A stretch of DNA of 64,000 nt, taken from assembly GCA_010279815.1 (NCBI GenBank), contig QEOQ01000707.1:242299-306298 (forward strand), read 5' to 3'. A program made the translations under genes and the position numbers. This document shows positions 46,701 to 58,770 of the stretch, piece after piece; within the stretch, counting starts at the first letter, position 1, and the number at the start of each line of letters is the position of its first letter. The notes beneath the pieces were generated by a model, which was given only the letters and a program-made list of their open reading frames with translations, did no database searches and was not told where the DNA came from. This DNA is from Brachionus plicatilis. Its lineage: Eukaryota > Rotifera > Eurotatoria > Ploima > Brachionidae.

Positions 46701-49700
46701 TATAGTAAAATGCACATCATTAAAATGTATTTAATTCAACTGAGCAATTTGGTTGCTGAGTTTTTGCAGACTCTTGTCCGAAAAATTGGACTTTTTTGGC
46801 CGTCAGCAATTTTTTTAAGTTTGACTTGAAATAACGTAATATCACGTAATTTAACATCATTTTACGCAATCTAACATTCTATTACATTTAATATAATTTT
46901 ACGTTATATTAAATTTCTGATGTAAAATTAGGTAAAATGATGTAATATTATCCGTTCAATGGTTTAAAGTACAACACTGTATGATTAAATTTCAAGTTAT
47001 TTTCAACTGAATTTCGAATTTTATTGATCCTCTTGAATCAAACAATAATTCATCTTGATATTATATTCAATATTTTATGAACAAAAAATACTTTGATTTA
47101 CAATGTATTTAGACCTTAAATTCTGTCTAATAAGTTTCAAAAAAATTCGAATAGAATTCAAAACAGAAACAAAAAATTCGAATGAATATTACAATGGATT
47201 TTTTTTTAGTTTTTTAAACAATTAAATATCATATAAGAAATTTAAACCTTTAATAAGATCAAATAATGAAATTGAGTAAGATTTTGTTAAGATTCATGTC
47301 TTGGGAGAGTTGAGAGACTGATAAATAAGTGATACTTCTTTGTATCAAAAATCAAGAATTAAAGTAAATTAAATTATTTTTGGGCCCTTAAATAAATTAA
47401 TTAATAAAAAAAAGATTTTAATATAATAAAATTCTTTTAACAGCTTTAACAATTTTTTACGATATTTCGCTTGAAAAAAATTACTTAAAATTAAACTTAT
47501 TAATTTTCAGTTAAAAATTTTATTCCATGAAAATCTCTAAAAATGTGCAAAATTTGATTAAAAAAAATTACTTAATATAAAGTAAATTTAGTTCATTTAA
47601 CGAAAAATTTTGTTAATTTTTCGATCATAGTATTACTGTGTTTTGATTAATAACTAAAATATTTACCTTTGTTAAAAATTAATTTTTCATGTTCCTCATC
47701 AAAATACTCTTTTATAGCTTTAAGACCATTGTTGCATATTTCTTGACTTGGCTCTACCAAAATATTTTTATCAAGCTTTACTGTTTTCGAATAGACTTGC
47801 TTTTCTGACAATTTCAAGACCGCCTTGGACGGAATTTGCTTAATTCGGTTCGAAGACAAATCTAAATGCTTTGATATAGCTAAAAGATAGTCATAAAACC
47901 GACACAATCGATTATTGGACAAGTCTAATCTGAATAGAGGCTGAGCTCGGAAAAAAGTGGCTGGTAAACTTGGCAATCGGACTAACATATTATTTGAAAC
48001 ATTCAGAGACTCTAAATGTGGCAACATAAGCATTTCGGTTGTAATGTTTTCCAGTTTATTGAATGATAAGTCTAGCAGTTTAAGGTTGTATAGGTTTGAT
48101 TTGAATATTGAAGAGTTTATTGATTGAATTAAGTTGTTGCTTATGTAAAGAACTTCAAGTTTATCCAAGAGACGAACTGAATCGTCAATTGAAGTCAAAC
48201 AATTGTGATCAAGGATCAAGTATTTCAAGCGTTTGAAATACTCAATGTTTTTCATGTCAACCAATTCATTGTTGTTCAGGCTAAGGCGAAGCAACTTGCG
48301 GAATTTACACAATGTTTTTGGAATACGTTTGAAATTGTTTTTGTCCAAAATTATTTCAATCAAATTTTGGTATCGCTCAAGTTCACTTGGCAAATCATTG
48401 TCACTTAGTTTATTTGCTGATATTTAAAAATATATAAAAAAATTACTAAGTTAAATTAAAAAAAAAAATTTATTATTTATTTCAATGGTCGATTTTATTA
48501 CCCAAACAATTAAATTTTTTAAATTATTTATAAAATAATTAATTTTAAATTAATATTTAATTTTAAAATAATATATTATTTAATAATATTAAGAAAATAA
48601 TTAATCTTTTTTTTTTAATTATTAATTTTCTGATCAAAAATATTGATCAATTATTTAAAAATCATTGCAGATAGCATTTAAAATTATATACCATCTTTTT
48701 TTCCCATACAGCTACTGATACCTTGCGACGTATCCTATGTTACATTAATTTGATTTGCATGTAAATAAATTTTAATTTTATGTTTTATTAAAAATGCGAA
48801 TTTAAAATTTTAAAATTTTATAAAATCAGTCATATTTTGTTTTTATTATATTGTTTCGATTTTTATTTTGAATTAGTTACTCTTAAGCTCTTTTTTTTTA
48901 CATTAACTAGACTATGAACCATTGAGTTTGTGTCCATACTTAGAAAATGACTTAATAATAAGCTCAGCAAAGGGCAACCAAACTTGTACCATCTATCTGA
49001 AAAAAAAATAGGCTCACAATATTTAGACTTGATTGTCTCAACCGTAGAATAAATGAAATCAAAAAGATAAATTTGAAATAAATAATAAATTAAATTAATT
49101 ATTATTAAAATTTTCGATCAAGAATTTTTTCTTATCACATTTTTTGGTCGAATGTAATTAAATTTAATTAAGTAGTTTAATTTTAAATTAATTATTAACA
49201 TGAAACCATCTTGGTTTATATTTATTAAATTTATTATTTTAATTTTTTTTGGAATACAATCAATAAGGATATTGAATCGTTTGGCTCTATTTTCAAGCTC
49301 TTTCATCTCAGACCCTGAGAGTCAAACAATAAGTCAAAATTTGCAATACAGAGTAGACAAGTCCAGCATGGTATAAAGTAATCTCCTACTTGAAGACATT
49401 ACCATTTGAAGTGAAGGATCAATCAATGAATTAAAAAACAACTTGAAATTTTTACGGTCTTAACTACTACAGTGCTGCTACGATACCGTGAATTGATAAT
49501 ATTTTACGTAAATTATAATAAATTCGGGCAAAATGTTATTTATTTTACATTTTTATATTTTTACATTTTTTCATTTTTGAGAGAAGAAAAAAAAATCTCA
49601 AAATCAAAAAATATTCATTCAAGAAAAGTAATAATAAATTTGCAATTACTTAAAAAGGAGTTTTAGAAAAATTTAAATGTAAAAACCAAGGATGATTTTT

Positions 49701-52700
49701 TGAAAATCCCTTTTATTTAATTGCGAATTTTTTATTACTTTTCTTGAATGAATATTTTTTGATTTTGAGATTTTTTTTTCTTCTCTCAAAAATGAAAAAA
49801 TGTAAAAATATAAAAATGTACAATAAATTACATTTTGCCTAAATTCGGCAATTTGAAGTTTATGATCAATTTTTGATGCTTAAAATGATCAAATCAAACT
49901 AAAACTTATAATTAAATTGTTAATTCTTTGTAGAAATAATGCAGAGATGCATTTTTGGATTTAACATACTATGTTAAATAAAAAAATAAACTCTGCAATA
50001 TCAAAATGCACAATGTAGAATGCTAACCATCGAAATAATGCTAATTTAAGTGGATAATTTTTTGCAGACTTTTGCAGATTTTACTTCTAGTTCTAACAAA
50101 GTATGTTAAAACCAAAAATTTACCTCTGCGATAATTCTATAAAAAAATTAAAATTAATTTTTAGTTTTAGTTTTAGTTTGATTTAATAATTTTGAGCATC
50201 AAAGATTGGTCATAAACTTCAACTTGCCGTAAATTCATGATATTTGGGGATGTGAAGTTCGTTTCAATTCGATCATTTCAATTCAGATAAACTTGAATAA
50301 CTTTTTTATTAAAAGAGATAATTTAGTTCTATAAAATGCTCAATTATAAGCAAATTTGCTTAATTCAGTAAAATAAGTCTGCAAAATACTCTGCCATTTT
50401 TCTGCATTTTGCACGCCATTAAGAAGTATTCTAATGAACTGTGCAAGTAGATTGCAGAGTTTTTGCAGATATATATTTTCGGATTAAGCAAAGTTGTTTA
50501 AACATTAAGCATTTTACAGAACTAAATTATTCCTTATAATAAAAAAGTTATTAAAATTTTTCTGAATTGAAACGATCGAATTGAAATGAACTTCACAACC
50601 CCATGATATTTTACCATATTTAACGTAATATATGTTTATTTAAAAAACTAAATTTATCTAAAATAATGATAATTTTTCCATAATTAAAGTAAAATTTAGT
50701 AAAAAAAATTTCGAAAATTATACGAAAAAAACGAATTTTTTTAAAAATTTTTTGAGAAAGTAAAAAAATAAAATTTGATTGACTTTTTTGACCTAAATTA
50801 ACGTTAATATTTTGAATTTTATGTCATGTTCTGAAGGAGCTGTTATTAGTTCAGATCAGACTTGTTCACAAGTCTTAAGTCAAGTCATAACTTTGACTTA
50901 AATTTTTGTGACTTAGACTTAAAACTGTGACTTATAAACAAGTCTGGTTCAGATCAACAACCAAAATATAATTATCTCGAAGTGTATAAAAATTTTTGGT
51001 AAATGGTAAAATATCGTGAATTTACCATAATTTACGTAAAATATGGTGAATTCATGGTATCGTAGCAGCATTGTTTTACTTAATTTATCTATAATAATAA
51101 AATAAATAATCTTAACGAATAAAAGATTTTCAGAGATTAACTAATAAAAAAAGCTTTTAAAATTAATCGAAAATACATTAATTTTTTGAAATAATACTAA
51201 ATCAAAATTTTTTTTAATTTAATCCCACCTTTTTTAATTATTTAAATGGAAAAAAAATATTTGCCCAAAGAATAAAATTAAATTAAGTAAAAGCTTTTTT
51301 TACTAATAGGTAGTGTAAAACTCATCAAAGAATAACATTCAGTTAGTCATTTTAATTAGTTTTGCAAAGAAAAATCATTTGAAATAACATTTCGATTTTT
51401 GGGATGATACAAATAAATTATTAATAGTTTTTAATTTTAACAATAAAATAAAATTTTTTGGGCTAAACTTCTAAAATTATTTAATAATGCTGTGTAAGTT
51501 TTGTAAAAAATTTTTGAATTTAAGAATTAAATTATCATGTGAAATAATTATAATTGTCATTAGAAATCTTCACAAAATATATAGAAAAAGTTTAGAAACA
51601 TGATACTAATAAAACTAAGGTAATTGATAAAAACCTTAAAGAGATCTACTATAAGTAGCATGATATCTAGATATGCCGCTATGATTCACCAACGCACATA
51701 TCGTAAATAAACATAATATTTTCTCATTTTTTTAATAAAATTTTCGTTTTCTCAGGCTTTTTTGTGAAATTTTGTAATGAAAAAAATTTAAAGTATAAAA
51801 TATAAATTAAATTAGTCATAATTATTTTTAATTAAAAAATATTCGTTTGAATATAAAAGAAAAGACAGATATTGAGTTATTTTTAAATTTATTTTTTAAT
51901 TTGGTATTGACTGTCAAAACCAAGCTTTATTTTTATGCACCTCAAATCAATGATTCTAAAACTTAGTTTCGATGTATGGCAAAAAAGATGGCTTGTGATA
52001 TAAACCACTCTTCTTGTGCATTCAAATTATTAATTAATGATATTAAACAAGCAATTTTATATTTTTATATTAAATATCACTTTTAAATCATTAAAAATAT
52101 TTCAGAATATTTTTATTCTCTAAAGTTTATAATCAAAAAATTCAAGGATAAAGCAATTTTTATTTTGACAAAACCCTTTATACTTTATTTAATATTTAAT
52201 GATAGAATTCAATTAATTGACTTAAAATAAATTTTAAAATTTAGCTGTGTACATAGAATTTTAAGTCTTTTTTAAAATTTATTTTTGGTTTAAATTATTG
52301 ATACATACCTGTTAAATTAAGACTCTCCAATAAATTAAGATCACACAACTGACGGGGGTAGTTATCCAAGTTATTATAGCTTAGATCAAGTCTTTTTAGT
52401 GTTTTTATGCTTCCAATCCTCTGAATAAAGTCTGTATCTTTAAGCAAGTCGACATTTAGAGGTTGATTTCTCTTAACATGATTTCGTAATCCGGAAATCG
52501 GTCTGAGCTGAAGTTCCAGTCGCTGGTTCTCAATATCTTCGTTATTCAGATGGTTTACTTTGTCCATATTTTGGAAACCATCTTGATTTATATTGATGTA
52601 ATAAGAAGAGGGCAGCTTTTTGTCTGATTTCAAAAATTCCAAAGCGTTTGATGAATTTTGGTTAAAGTCCTTACTCTGAATAGACTGCATGATTATTTGA

Positions 52701-52894
52701 CGTTTTTTATGATTAATTCGTTGACCAGCTTGATTTTTTTGTTTTCGACTTGAGCTGGTATTACTAGTGGTACTAGACGTTAGATTGAAACTGCTCTGGT
52801 TAAAACTTAGCGAAGAATTTTCAAAATTATTTTCATGGCTCGATTTTGCTGAATTAACAAATGTCGTTAGGTTTTTAACTTTTGTTTTAGACAT
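40706..52894 (-). CDS. LRR-Roc-COR (Roco family, MFHAS1-like) protein, six exons
   Basis: Exons 52894-52309, 48416-47667, 43908-42012, 41952-41735, 41075-40905 and 40854-40706 join in phases 1,1,2,1,1 to give 1256 aa. Residues 1-160 are Ser/Asn-rich. About ten leucine-rich repeats follow (LKRLDLSYNNLDNYP, LESLNLTANKLSDNDLPSEL across the first splice, LRLDLSNNRLCRF). The Roc GTPase starts at residue ~447 with the P-loop GEPKSGKT; the G3 element is DFNG (~575) and the G4 element TKVD (~642). An acidic insertion of about 100 residues separates P-loop and G3. The COR region (SSSGTIIWFHDNEKLKKKVF, LRPAILYEMIFV) follows. The tail carries two Cys pairs, CPECESF and CPQCEKN, likely one zinc site. No kinase domain is present, so this is the MFHAS1-like class, thought to act as signalling scaffolds. 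Introns 1 and 2 (3.9 and 3.8 kb) are full of transposons. Confidence 0.9.
44393..45276. mobile_element. Mutator-like non-autonomous element, 884 bp, 9-bp duplication TAAAATTAC
   Basis: Long inverted ends beginning GGTTATCCCTAAAACACGGA; the right end is the exact complement for over 40 bp. They are flanked by identical TAAAATTAC at 44384-44392 and 45277-45285. Subterminal regions repeat ACGGACCCGGACT words. The 9-bp duplication with long TIRs is typical of MULEs. A small spliced frame lies inside on the minus strand. Confidence 0.88.
44686..44934 (-). CDS. small spliced ORF carried inside the MULE-like element
   Basis: An ATG at 44934 opens MENNLSSNSEPN, followed by a donor (GA/GTAAGATAC). 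A 41-nt intron ending AATTAAG leads to DILIVLGTIICGVVNIDF and EDGFEALVAFLNAKKQ to a stop near 44686. Phases fit, giving roughly 70 aa. No family recognised. It could be captured host sequence or the N-terminus of a lost transposase. Confidence 0.35.
45425..45880 (+). pseudogene. Tc1/mariner transposase remnant
   Basis: Pieces in shifting frames match the Tc1 DDE transposase core: LTDFQKRLIWCKRYNNIDF, then KFESKIHIWGGI, DLYKDILDEYLLKFF and LHQDN followed after a stop by PKHNSEICKKFLDK (the second catalytic Asp lies in QDN). At least two frameshifts and several stops show it is dead. It lies in intron 2 of the Roco gene next to the MULE-like element. Confidence 0.82.
46379..46979. mobile_element. 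Tc1/mariner-like MITE, 601 bp, with nested palindrome
   Basis: Ends CAGTGTTTTACTTTAAACTG and complement of CAGTGTTGTACTTTAAACC, TA on both sides (46377-46378, 46980-46981). Subterminal TTACATCATTTTACGTAA words are inverted. The centre (about 46505-46830) holds a second inverted pair (AAAGTCCAATTTTTCGGACA and complement), perhaps an element inside an element. Confidence 0.8.
48940..49460 (+). mobile_element. CR1/L2-like LINE 3'-end fragment, second copy
   Basis: Broken frames give QQRATKLVPSI, RLDCLNRRINEIKKINL and, near 49350-49455, SNLLLEDITI and EGSINELKNNLKFL. These match the RxTKLVPxL... and WSNLP-E------S-N-FKN-L end pattern of CR1/L2 reverse transcriptases. Dead; lies in Roco intron 1. 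Confidence 0.62.
49470..51073. mobile_element. composite Tc1/mariner-like element made of serial palindromes
   Basis: Outer ends CAGTGCTGCTACGATACC and complement CAATGCTGCTACGATACC are inverted; TA precedes the left end. Inside lie three successive long inverted repeats (49521-49845, 49846-50230, 50235-50610) and a 90-bp hAT MITE (50857-50946). TTTACGTAAATT words near both ends also occur around 44120-44390, so a related element once lay there. Confidence 0.72.
50857..50946. mobile_element. 90-bp CAGACTTGTT-type hAT-like MITE, 8-bp duplication GTTCAGAT
   Basis: Inverted ends CAGACTTGTTCACAAGTC / ...TTATAAACAAGTCTG, flanked by identical GTTCAGAT (50849-50856, 50947-50954). The smallest member of this family in the window. 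Confidence 0.9.
51460..51640. repeat. direct repeat copy A
   Basis: Starts TTTTGGGCTAAACTTCTAAA and includes CATTAGAAATCTTCACAA; recurs at 53420-53582 in the same orientation with small indels. The two copies flank exon 1 of the Roco gene. Confidence 0.75.
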
Positions 52895-53419
52895 ATTTAT
52901 TCCAAATTATTTAAATTTGCTCCAACAAAAAAAAACAATTTTAGTTAATTCAACAAAAATTTTGATCAAAAACAAATAACAACGCTTAATTAAAACATTT
53001 AAGTTGAAATAAAAATAATCACTAGGCTTATCCGCTAAGATTTTTTATTTTTCCTTGTTTTCAAAAACAATAAATTAAACTTTGAATGCGAATCGAGAGA
53101 GTTTTGTTTTTTTAAATTGTTTGGCAATTGATGATTTAAAACTAAAATTGAATAAAAAGTTTATTTATAAAATATTGAAGTTCAAATCTAAAAACTACTT
53201 ATATATTTTAAAATTGTTTTTATTTTTTTATGAAAAAATTATATTTGTATTAAATATTAGAGTTTAGAAAAAACTCGTTGAAATGTAAAAGCATTTAAAA
53301 CATCTATTCTGAAGTAATCGTTACAATTTGAGAAAAAAATTAAAACAAATTTTATTTACATTAGAGTTTTTAAATTTTAATGCAATTCGATTTTTACAAT
53401 AAAATTTATTTATGAACTT

Positions 53420-53582
53420 TTTTGGGCTAAACTTCTAAAATTATTTAATGCAAATATCTGCTGTGTAAAAAATTTTTGAATTTAAGAATTAAATCATCAT
53501 GTGAAAAAATCATAGTTGTCATTAGAAATCTTCACAATATATTTAGTAATAGTTAAGAAACATGAAAATTGATAAAAAAATC
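53420..53582. repeat. direct repeat copy B
   Basis: Same repeat as 51460-51640, upstream of the Roco start codon. Whether it is a local duplication or a dispersed family is not decidable here. Confidence 0.75.
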
Positions 53583-56092
53583 TTTTAAAATAAATTTGGT
53601 GATATCATTTAATTAATTATAAAAAATGTAGCTGTCAGTTTCAAGTTCATTCAACATACTAGTATCTTTTATAATTTTTAATTATTCGTTAACAAATTAT
53701 AAAAAATTTTGTTCATTTTTTGTATTAACAAAAATAAATTTTTTAATATTTTTTAGATTTCTTTTTCTCTTTTACATTTAAATTTAAAAAGAAAGACCAT
53801 TCTGGGCTTATTTACGTTTTCTATTTTTATTTTCTTAAAAGATATCTTTCTAGTACCTAAAATTTGTTTTAATAAATTTTAAATAAACTTAAATTTTTTT
53901 TTAAAATGAAGCCTAAATTAGAATTTTTTGGCTTTGAAAGAAACCATTTTTGAAAATAGTAAAAAAATTGTCTGGTTAATATCCTTAAAAATTTTCTTTA
54001 CTTTCGCTTTAATTTATGAACTCCAAATTCCCTTTGACTTTTTTAGTTTATTATAGGCTTACTAAAATCTTCTATTTAAATTACTGTTAAGCCATAGAAA
54101 AAAAATTGAGTCTAGAAAATAACCTTTTTCATATGAAAAATATTAAATTTAATCAAACATTTTTTTTCTAATATACCGTTCGTTGCTTACTAAATCGGTT
54201 TCCGATTTTAATTCAAAACTATTTTTTTTCTAATTTTGAAGAACATTAAAATTAACAATACTAATATTTGACTATTTTTGAAACAACAAGCTTAACATGA
54301 AAAGAAATTTTTCTTTGTAAAAAAAAATTTAAATAATTAAGCAAATTTCCTTTAATTTTAATTAAATACTTTTGAAAAAATAAAATTGAAGAACTATGAA
54401 ACTATAGCTTAACAAAAAAAAAGTAAAAAAAAATTTAATCATACTGTTTATAACTTATCACAATATTTATCTCAATTACTTCTGACTACACGAGCACAAA
54501 TGAATGCATAGTTTTGTTTCTTTTTTTTTCAAATATGTTGCTAGGTTCTTTCTTAAGATTGTTTATTATTTATTTGTTCAATATTTATACCTTTTTCATG
54601 TCAGGTTCCAAAACGTATTCTAAAATTTAATTTCAGAATTTCAGGCATCAAAATGGATAGTCTAAACTTGAATTACCTTACGTAACTTGCTTATGCCAAT
54701 TCAGTAGTTTAATTAGCAAAAAATAAATTTAGAGTACCTTTTGCTCATTTTTTTGTTGATTAAAGATGAAAGTCTTAAAAATATCAAAGAAAAAAGTAAA
54801 ATAAAACCTTTATTTTAACTTACTAAATGAATAAAATTAATTAAAAATAGTTTTTTTTTTATTCTAACAAATTAGCTAAAAGCCATTAATTGAGTTAATT
54901 TTTTAAACTTTTATTTAAAAAAAAAATATTTTTTTATCAAACGATTTCACATTATATTAATTGTTTTTTTCATTTTTTCGTTGAACTAAAATGTGTTTTT
55001 CTTTTAAAAACATACTATTCTGCATTAAATTATTTCATTTTCTCAATCTTCAGTATGTTGAATTACCATTATTTTTGATACGCCTTCATCGGTTCGATTC
55101 TTCTTTAAAAAATAACATATTTATTAAATATAATTGAATTTTACATTTGAATTGCTTCTAGCTGCTTTTTGTTTAAAAAACAAGGGTTGTTTTTCTACCT
55201 CAAAGCATTGGAAATTTTATTTTAATCAGGTAAATCAAGTCGATTTTAACACTTGTATTCAGAGAACAGTTTTAAAATTTATCAAAACCTTTAATATTTT
55301 TAATTAACCGAATAAGGGACTAAAAAATAAATTCTAAAAAAACCTGAGAAAGTTAGAATATTTTTGTGTTAGGTTCAAAATATCAAAATTTCAGATTAAA
55401 GCCATTAATATGTAAAAAATACAAATAAATTTGCAAAAAAAAGCCAACAATCAAAATTCTTAAAAAAAATTTATTTCATATATCAGTAAAAAAAATTACT
55501 AATAATTTTTTCAGCAATTTTTGTTTTGCATAAAGTCCCTCTCGTTCTTTTTTCTGCTCTCAATTTGAATTCTTAAGCTTGATTTTAGCTATATTTTTTT
55601 TATCCTTGTAATTTTAACTTTTAAAACTTTTTAATTCAAAAGAATTTTCAAAAAACTCAAACATAAAACGCTTTAACTTCATAAAACAAAACCAAAAGAT
55701 AAAATTAGTTTTATTAGAAAAAATATGTGTAAAAATTAAAAAAATATGAAATTTAAAAAAAATATTAAGTTCTAAAATGCAGAGTTGTTTTAAAGTCACA
55801 AGTCTTAAGTCAAGTCCAAGTCCAGGCTTTAAAATTTTGAATACTGAAGAAGAAATTAAGCAAATTTAAAAAAAAATTTTATTTATTAAATATAAAACGC
55901 AATTAATTTGTATAGATTTTTCAGACTTCCCATTAGGTGAAAGAAAAGTTGTTTCAATTTGTTTAATTTACAGAACAAGTTTTTGACATTTAGAAAAAAA
56001 GTAATAGAATTTTTTTCTATCGTAAGTTCTGTATGAAATTTCACAATGCACAAAAATTTTAGAAATTTTAACATTTTTTTAGAATTAATATA
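53583..56092. other. intergenic, 3' of Fuseless B and 5' of the Roco gene
   Basis: AT-rich with no exon. At 55781-55835 there is one end of a CAGAGTTGTT-type hAT MITE (CAGAGTTGTTTTAAAGTCAC) without a visible partner end. The Roco promoter should lie near 52900-53400. Confidence 0.45.
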
Positions 56093-56237
56093 TGGCAAGT
56101 TTTTTTTTCAATTTAACTTTTATGAAATTTTGAAATTACGTTGTTTAATTTAAACTCATTACTAAAGCATGTTAAAATTTTAAATATAATTACGCAATTA
56201 TTTCTTTAAATGTAAAATAGAAAAAAAAACTTGTCAA
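56093..56237. mobile_element. TTGGCAAG-type MITE, copy 2
   Basis: TGGCAAGTTTTTTTTTC ... AAAAAAAAACTTGTCA, about 145 bp, closely matching 30562-30709. A more diverged relative lies at about 57130-57237 in the last intron of Fuseless B. Confidence 0.72.
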
Positions 56238-56757
56238 ATCGAAACAATTTAGTTTAATTTAAATCAAATTAAAATTTGAATTAAAATACTGATAAATTAT
56301 TTAATTAAGGATCGAAAATTCTAATGGCTTAAGTTGTTCGAAAAATTGCAAGAAATTAAAAGAAAATTAAACCTTTTTTATCATATTTAAAAAAAACAGC
56401 ATAAAATGAAAATTTTATTTAATTTAAATAATAAATTTCTAGATTATGAATATTTTCAAAGCTAACAATATTTTATTGTGAAAAAGAGTTTTCAAATTGC
56501 GCTAGGAAATCCGCTTTTTAAAAAACCATAAAATAGAAAAAATCAAATTGCTGATTTTTTGTTTTTGACATTTTGAAGCTTGTTATTAAATTTTTATTTA
56601 AATAATCAAAAATATTTTGTAAAGAGGGTTAAAAATAAAAAAAATTCTTTAATCATTAAAAATGATTCAAGTGATTTATATTTAAAATAAATGTGGAAAA
56701 AATTAATTTTGGGGTGTATATGCAACCGAATCGTTATTTAGATTTTGAATTTTTTTC

Positions 56758-58546
56758 TCAATAAAAACAGCTTGACTCGTAATCATCCTCCGGTATTGTG
56801 TCAAAGCAAAATTGTTCAGATAAATAAAAGAACTATTTATTTATCGAAATATTATTAAAATTAGACTTTCTTTTAATTAAAAAGAAATGTAAAAAAGCTT
56901 CTTTAGAACATTCGTTTAATTTTAAAAATCTTTTGTTTATTACAAATATTTGAAAACTAGTAAAAAAATTAAATTTGGGCTTCCAAACTTAACAAAAGTT
57001 AATAAATAAGAAAATATATATTATTTTTCTAAATTACATAGTAACATAAGTAGACATTTTTTTTATGTAAAAATTAGTACTAGAATTTATAAATTATATT
57101 TTTCTTAAAATCGTTATATTAATGAAGTCATTGGCAATTTTTTTTTTCAATTTTAAATGGTTCTTAAGATTTTGTAAGTTAAATTGTAAGATTGATTTAT
57201 GATTTTTTTTCAAATTAAAAAAAAAAGAACTTGACAAACTTCAAATTTTCTTACAAGTAGATTTAAATATTTATTTTTCAATTTTGATCTTTAATTTTTT
57301 TTAAGGCCAAATTTTTTGGTATAATTGAATAAAATAAAATAAAATAAACTTACTTTAAAAATAGACTTTAGATAATCAATGTCAATATACGAGTCTGAAT
57401 TTTCTTCATATTCACCGTCCAAGAGTCTTGCTGCAGGGCCTATTAAAAGACCACTGGCTTTCAAAACAAACCCAATGAAAAATGATAAAAAGTGTGTTGC
57501 TATGAGAATTTCAAATAGAGCATTGGGCTCAAAAATGTTGACCATGTAATCTTCCATTATGTCCCAATAAAATTTCCAATATAGAACGGCAATAAAAAAC
57601 ATTATTACATTCAAAACATTTTCGATTACTAAACGCGGAAATAAGCTCTTGGTGGAGCATTGTTTAAATATCATGTGCTGTAAAAGTAACATTACAAGGA
57701 ACAAAAAATGGCTGATTGCAAATGAGGCTATCAAGGAATGTAATTCATCATTTGGAAACAAAAATTCATAATAAAAATTGTCAATTCCTTTCCAAGCTCC
57801 AGTTAGGGCCAAACACTCAACTAATTCACTAAGGACAAAATCAAAACTAAATTGATGACAGTCTGGAATCTGTGAAAATTTATAAAGTAGAGATTTAGCT
57901 TTGATTAAAAATTAAAATTAAATACTTCAAATTTATGTCTAGAAGCACCAGTATAAAATTGACCATAGTCATCTCGGTAAAGAATAAAAGGGTTCGATAA
58001 AAGAATTTTTGTTGCTCGAGTCAAACTCAAAAATCCAATGCAAATCATTGAGAGGATCATTTGTCTCTTCCAATCTTTGAAGAAAAAAATGTCTATTAGA
58101 TTCCAGAGACCGCGCCATTGAAGCAGCACTCCAATTCCCAGGGTGTAAATGTAGCAAGTTCGAATGATTATCTGAAAAATTTTGCTCTTGAATTTGGTCG
58201 ATCTTTCAAAAGACGTGTTTAGTCCTTCGAAGCTTTTCTGGAATAAATAAGTTGGAAAGATGATCAACAGACCGAGAATCCAGCAAATAAAATTGCTCAA
58301 TTCGGGCTCATTAACAAAAAAAAACAAGTCCAAAAACTCCCATGAGGAATTCCAGTAGAAAGAAACCAAAGGTCCGAATAAAAAAAGTGACAAAATAATA
58401 TCCAAAGTGTATATCAAATAACTAAAAGATCTTTTTTCATTTTTTGATTCTGAGTCGAGTATCAACGGAGTGTAGTCATCGGCATTGGCGTTAACTTCAT
58501 CATTTATCGACTCCGAATTGTGTACAAAGACAATTGTTGTTTCCAT
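56758..58546 (-). CDS. Fuseless-like multi-pass membrane protein B, three exons
   Basis: Exons 58546-57926, 57869-57354 and 56832-56758 join in phase 0 to give 403 aa, starting at ATG 58546. The order is: short acidic N-tail, then hydrophobic segments LIYTLDIILSLFLFGPLVSF, FICWILGLLIIFPTYLF, a helix around TCYIYTLGIGVLLQW, MILSMICIGFLSL, SFAISHFLFLVMLLLQH, VLNVIMFFIAVLYWKFYW and THFLSFFIGFVLKASGLLIG: about eight membrane spans. Signature repeats FYWNSSWEFLDLFF and WRGLWNLIDIFFF fit the Fuseless family; Drosophila Fuseless organises presynaptic calcium channels. It ends with a short acidic tail (PEDDYESSC). The middle exon equals two exons of the neighbour gene, so one intron was lost here or gained there. 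Tandem duplicate of the next gene. Confidence 0.82.
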
Positions 58547-58770
58547 GCCATAGATCAATTCATCATTTCTTAGAAAATTAATTTAGATCAAATTAATTTC
58601 TAAAAATTAGATTCACTTTTTTTTTTAAATTTTTTATGAATTTTTTTTTTCATAATAAGGAGAATTTGCCACTCGAAAATAAAATTTTTGAATTTTTTTT
58701 ACAACAAACAATGCTTATTTTTATTCACAAAATAATAAAATGCAAACAAAATTAGAATTAAATTTATGGT

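Noticed and set aside
57969..58157. Second minus-strand frame overlapping Fuseless B
   Set aside because: It lies wholly inside exon 1 of Fuseless B in another frame and has no similarity.
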